Assembly (NCBI RefSeq): GCF_010731755.1
Contig: NZ_AP022589.1
Location: forward strand, 1,736,001 to 1,800,000
Length of the DNA stretch: 64,000 bases
DNA from: Mycolicibacter minnesotensis
GTDB lineage: Bacteria > Actinomycetota > Actinomycetes > Mycobacteriales > Mycobacteriaceae
Direction: 5' to 3'
Below are positions 61,625 to 64,000 of this stretch, one piece after another. Made by a program: the position numbers and the translations under genes. Within the stretch, counting starts at the first letter, position 1, and each line of letters begins with the position of its first letter. Below the pieces are notes generated by a model. The model was not told the origin of the DNA and did not search any database. It saw only the letters and a list, made by a program, of their open reading frames with translations.

Positions 61625-62550
61625 ACCGTGGCCCGCCAGGTCAGTTCTTCGGACCACACCGGGGGCTTCGGTCGCCGCTCCGGCGGGATCCGATCGCCCA
61701 TCCGGATCATGGTGCGCTCAATGCGGTAGAGAACCGGGTTGCGCTCCATGGTGAGAAACGACATGGAGCGGACCATCTTGTACATCGGGTTGTTGTTCAG
61801 CCGCGGGTCGCGGACGCTCGCCTTGCGAAAGCGTTCCAGGGACACCGACAACCGCGACCCGTCCATACCCAGATCGAAGAGTTCCTCGCGCATCGAGGCC
61901 AGCAGCGGCAAGACGCCCAGCAAATGCTGCAAGCGGACCACGCCGGCCATGCTCAACGCTTTGAAAGCCACGTAGATCATCCGGCGGAAGGGTGCCCCCG
62001 ACAGCATCCCCATCACGTGGAAGCCCACCGCCAGATGCCGCGACTCGTCGGCGTTGACCTTGTTGAGCACGACGTTCAGCAGCGGGTCTTTGATCTCGTC
62101 GGTGAGAAACTTCAGCAGCGCCCCGTCGAGAGCCACCTCCAACATCGGGATCGACGTCGCGTGGTACTCGAAGGGAATCCGGTCGGACACCTTGTCCACC
62201 ATGTCCAGCGTGTAGGCGATCTGGGCTTTCGGCAGCGGGACCTCATCCCCGTCCAACAGTCCCCACCGCCTCATCAGAGCCAGTTCGGCGTTGGCGTGCT
62301 TCTGTTCTTCGGCGTGGAAGTACCTGTAGATCTCCCGCAACGTGTCGTTGGGCGCCTTCTGGGCCATGCTCGCGAAGGCGCGCGCGCCGAGGTGCTCGAT
62401 CCACATCAGGTCTGCCATGAAGACCTTCAGTTTCGGCTTCTGTTCCTCGGTGACCAGCTCGGCGCCGGGGGCGTCCCAGTCGATGTCGGCTAGCACCCAT
62501 TGCCGGCTCTTGATCTTGGCCAGCGTCTGTTCCAAATCCAGCGTCGTCAT
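61621..62550 (-). CDS. Ferritin-like diiron oxygenase-type protein
   Basis: This 309-residue helical protein carries repeated carboxylate/His iron-binding motifs of the diiron superfamily: WIEHLGARAF, the pair YFHAEEQKHANAEL (E-x-x-H), MLEVALDGALLKF and NADESRHLAVGFH (D-E-x-x-H). The spacing resembles AurF-like N-oxygenases and related mycobacterial ferritin-like reductases, but I cannot say which reaction it performs. It is the first gene of the operon diiron protein-BVMO-esterase-SDR; its ATG is at 62550 and the stop overlaps the BVMO start. In M. tuberculosis the mymA operon has no such gene at this position. Confidence 0.82.
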   Translation of the reverse strand: MTTLDLEQTLAKIKSRQWVLADIDWDAPGAELVTEEQKPKLKVFMADLMWIEHLGARAFASMAQKAPNDTLREIYRYFHAEEQKHANAELALMRRWGLLDGDEVPLPKAQIAYTLDMVDKVSDRIPFEYHATSIPMLEVALDGALLKFLTDEIKDPLLNVVLNKVNADESRHLAVGFHVMGMLSGAPFRRMIYVAFKALSMAGVVRLQHLLGVLPLLASMREELFDLGMDGSRLSVSLERFRKASVRDPRLNNNPMYKMVRSMSFLTMERNPVLYRIERTMIRMGDRIPPERRPKPPVWSEELTWRATV

Positions 62551-62785
62551 CGCCCTCGTCCTGTCTCCTCGGCGCGCATCGCGTCAGCGTCGCATCACAC
62601 GATGCCATCCGTCAATAGGATATTGCCAGTTACGCCTGTCATTAAGACGGCGCAGGGCGCTCGTGTCGCCAGCCGGGAGCATTGACTTCGCCTGGGAGCC
62701 CCTGCGATGATCGCCCTCAGGTTCGGCTTTGGATTTACTCGTGTGATTTTTAGCTGCGGGGTGGCCCGTTGCGGAAGGACGCCCC

Positions 62786-63757
62786 GTGATGCTGACCAAG
62801 GTCTTCGCCCCGATCGCGATCGCCGGAACCGTGGCAGGAGGGGTGCTGGCCGCCCCGGTGACCCACGCCGCGCACATCGACGTCAGCCTGCTGTCGGGCA
62901 CCGCGTTCTTCGTCGGCCCGACGACGCTCTCGACGCCGTCACCGAGCTTCGCTCAAACCGCCGCCGACCTGTTCCTGCAGCCCCTGGGCTTCGACGGCGG
63001 CGACGACTTGGACTCCTGCGTGGTCGGTGTCGGCGTGTGCGACGCGCCGCTGCGCGTGCTGTCCACCCCGGCGCTGATCCAGCAGGGCCACAGCAGTTTC
63101 GTCGGTGCCGCCGAGATCGTCCGGGCGGTACAAGCCGAACTCCAGGCCAATCCCGACGCCTATAACGCCGAGAACCCGCTCTGGATCTTCGGCTACTCGC
63201 AGGGCGCCACAGCAGGTTCCATCGCGATGGCCCAGTTGGCCCACGACGGCGTCGATCCCGAGGCCCTGCACTTTGTCTTCATCGGCAACCCGGCCGGCGA
63301 GGGCGGCGCGTGGTCGGAGCGCGAAGCGGATCCGCTGACGGTCGACGGACTGCTCAACGGCTTCCTGACCCCCAACAACGCGTTCACCACCACCGTCTAC
63401 TCGGTGCCAAATGACCCCGTGGCCGACGCCTCGTCACCTTCCGCGCTCGGGCTGTTGTGGGAGCACATGATGTACCTCGGACTGACCCCCGGTCAGGTCG
63501 CCGACCAGAGCATCACCACCGACGGGTTGATCACCAACGTCGGCATCTCCGGTGACTTCGACCCGTTCACCACCTGGCTCAACGCCTTCGGCAACGGACT
63601 GGCCGACAGCAGCTGGTGGGAGGGCATCTTCTATTCGCTGGTGGCGTCCATCTACGGGGCCTTCGGCAACATCGAGGGCTTCTTCGGCGACTGGCTCGGC
63701 ATTGACTGGGGCGGCGTCGAGGACACCCTCGACTTCTGGTTCCCGGCGGACGCCTAA
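62786..63757 (+). CDS. Secreted PE-PPE domain alpha/beta-hydrolase, second copy
   Basis: The 323-residue protein is a paralogue of that at 50561-51538, with a signal peptide (FAPIAIAGTVAGGVLAAP) and a PE-PPE hydrolase domain: FLQPLGFDGGDD, IFGYSQGATAGSIAMAQLAH (GYSQG), WEHMMYLGLTPGQVAD and a closing DWLGIDWGGVEDTLDFWFP. It has no PE/PPE N-terminus and is probably exported by Sec. GGAAGGA precedes GTG 62786 by about 8 bp; ATG 62789 is the next codon and could be the start. It is divergent from the diiron operon across 235 bp. Confidence 0.9.
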   Translation: MMLTKVFAPIAIAGTVAGGVLAAPVTHAAHIDVSLLSGTAFFVGPTTLSTPSPSFAQTAADLFLQPLGFDGGDDLDSCVVGVGVCDAPLRVLSTPALIQQGHSSFVGAAEIVRAVQAELQANPDAYNAENPLWIFGYSQGATAGSIAMAQLAHDGVDPEALHFVFIGNPAGEGGAWSEREADPLTVDGLLNGFLTPNNAFTTTVYSVPNDPVADASSPSALGLLWEHMMYLGLTPGQVADQSITTDGLITNVGISGDFDPFTTWLNAFGNGLADSSWWEGIFYSLVASIYGAFGNIEGFFGDWLGIDWGGVEDTLDFWFPADA

Positions 63758-63779
63758 CGCCTCTGGCGATAATGGCCGG

Positions 63780-64000
63780 ATGGCCGACCGCAACGCGCCC
63801 GCTATTCCCGTCATCGCGCTCACCGGCTACCTCGGTGCGGGCAAGACCACCCTGCTCAACCATGTGCTGCGGGCACCGGGGGCGCGAATCGGGGTGATTA
63901 TCAACGACTTCGGCGAGCTCAACGTCGACGCCGGCCTGGTCACCGGCCAGGTCGATGAACCGGTGTCGATCGCCGGGGGGTGCATCTGCCACCTGCCCGA
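63780..64000 (+). CDS. CobW/COG0523-type G3E GTPase (partial, cut by the window end)
   Basis: The first 73 residues are visible. They have the P-loop GYLGAGKTTLLNHVL (Walker A), IGVIINDFGELNVDAGLV and GGCICHLPD. COG0523 proteins are metal-chaperone GTPases; the usual metal motif is C-x-C-C, but here the third position is His (C-I-C-H), seen only up to the window edge. ATG 63780 starts 22 bp after the hydrolase stop. The rest of the gene lies beyond 64000. Confidence 0.85.
   Translation, partial: MADRNAPAIPVIALTGYLGAGKTTLLNHVLRAPGARIGVIINDFGELNVDAGLVTGQVDEPVSIAGGCICHLP

Overview
The window is high-GC actinobacterial DNA from a mycobacterium (Mycobacteriaceae). It carries PE and PPE genes, an MmpS/MmpL pair, a 13E12-type DUF222/HNH gene, a fused HadA/HadB dehydratase, many FadE, TetR, P450 and F420-type genes, and frequent GTG/TTG starts with 4-bp ATGA overlaps. 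I cannot name the species. I see no rRNA, tRNA, IS element, prophage or CRISPR array.

Layout. 1-6 kb: a TetR regulator, a DUF222/HNH gene and an mmpS-mmpL-tetR operon. 6.2-12.1 kb: a complete cytochrome bd oxidase locus, cydA-cydB-cydD-cydC, then a fused HadA/HadB dehydratase. 13.2-18 kb: two tandem PPE genes in line with an SbtA-type bicarbonate transporter and a secreted DUF732 protein. 18-26 kb: two paired acyl-CoA dehydrogenases, a SnoaL-like protein with an LLM flavin-dependent oxidoreductase, a divergent SDR-TetR pair, a membrane protein with a Tat-exported DUF1906 protein, and a TesB thioesterase. 26-30 kb: an 840-bp gene-free stretch, a PE/PPE pair, a CruF-like carotenoid protein, a second DUF1906 protein and a possible 28-residue membrane peptide.

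30.3-46.4 kb holds the most striking locus: a polyunsaturated fatty acid (secondary lipid) synthase on the minus strand, in the order pfaD (enoyl reductase), pfaA (KS-MAT-ACPx3-KR-DH) and pfaC (KS-CLF-four FabA-type hotdogs-PKS-type DH-AGPAT-like acyltransferase). The layout resembles the myxobacterial/terrestrial Pfa1-2-3 type more than the marine pfaABCDE type. The three ACPs lie in almost identical ~336-bp DNA repeats. One repeat is 4 bp short, which breaks pfaA into two reading frames. Divergent from pfaD is a possible lipid-assembly set: an LPLAT-like acyltransferase, a TetR regulator and a PAP2/diacylglycerol-kinase fusion, with a TetR-type palindrome between the two directions.

49.6-64 kb: an ArsR-SRPBCC pair with a palindromic operator; a secreted PE-PPE-domain hydrolase; an aromatic-catabolism-type operon (extradiol dioxygenase, FAH hydrolase, FAD hydroxylase, P450) divergent from a TetR gene with two operator-like repeats; a MerR gene; an operon whose core (Baeyer-Villiger monooxygenase, LipR-like esterase, SDR) follows the order of the M. 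tuberculosis mymA operon, headed by a diiron protein; a second secreted PE-PPE-domain hydrolase; and the start of a CobW-type GTPase cut by the window edge.
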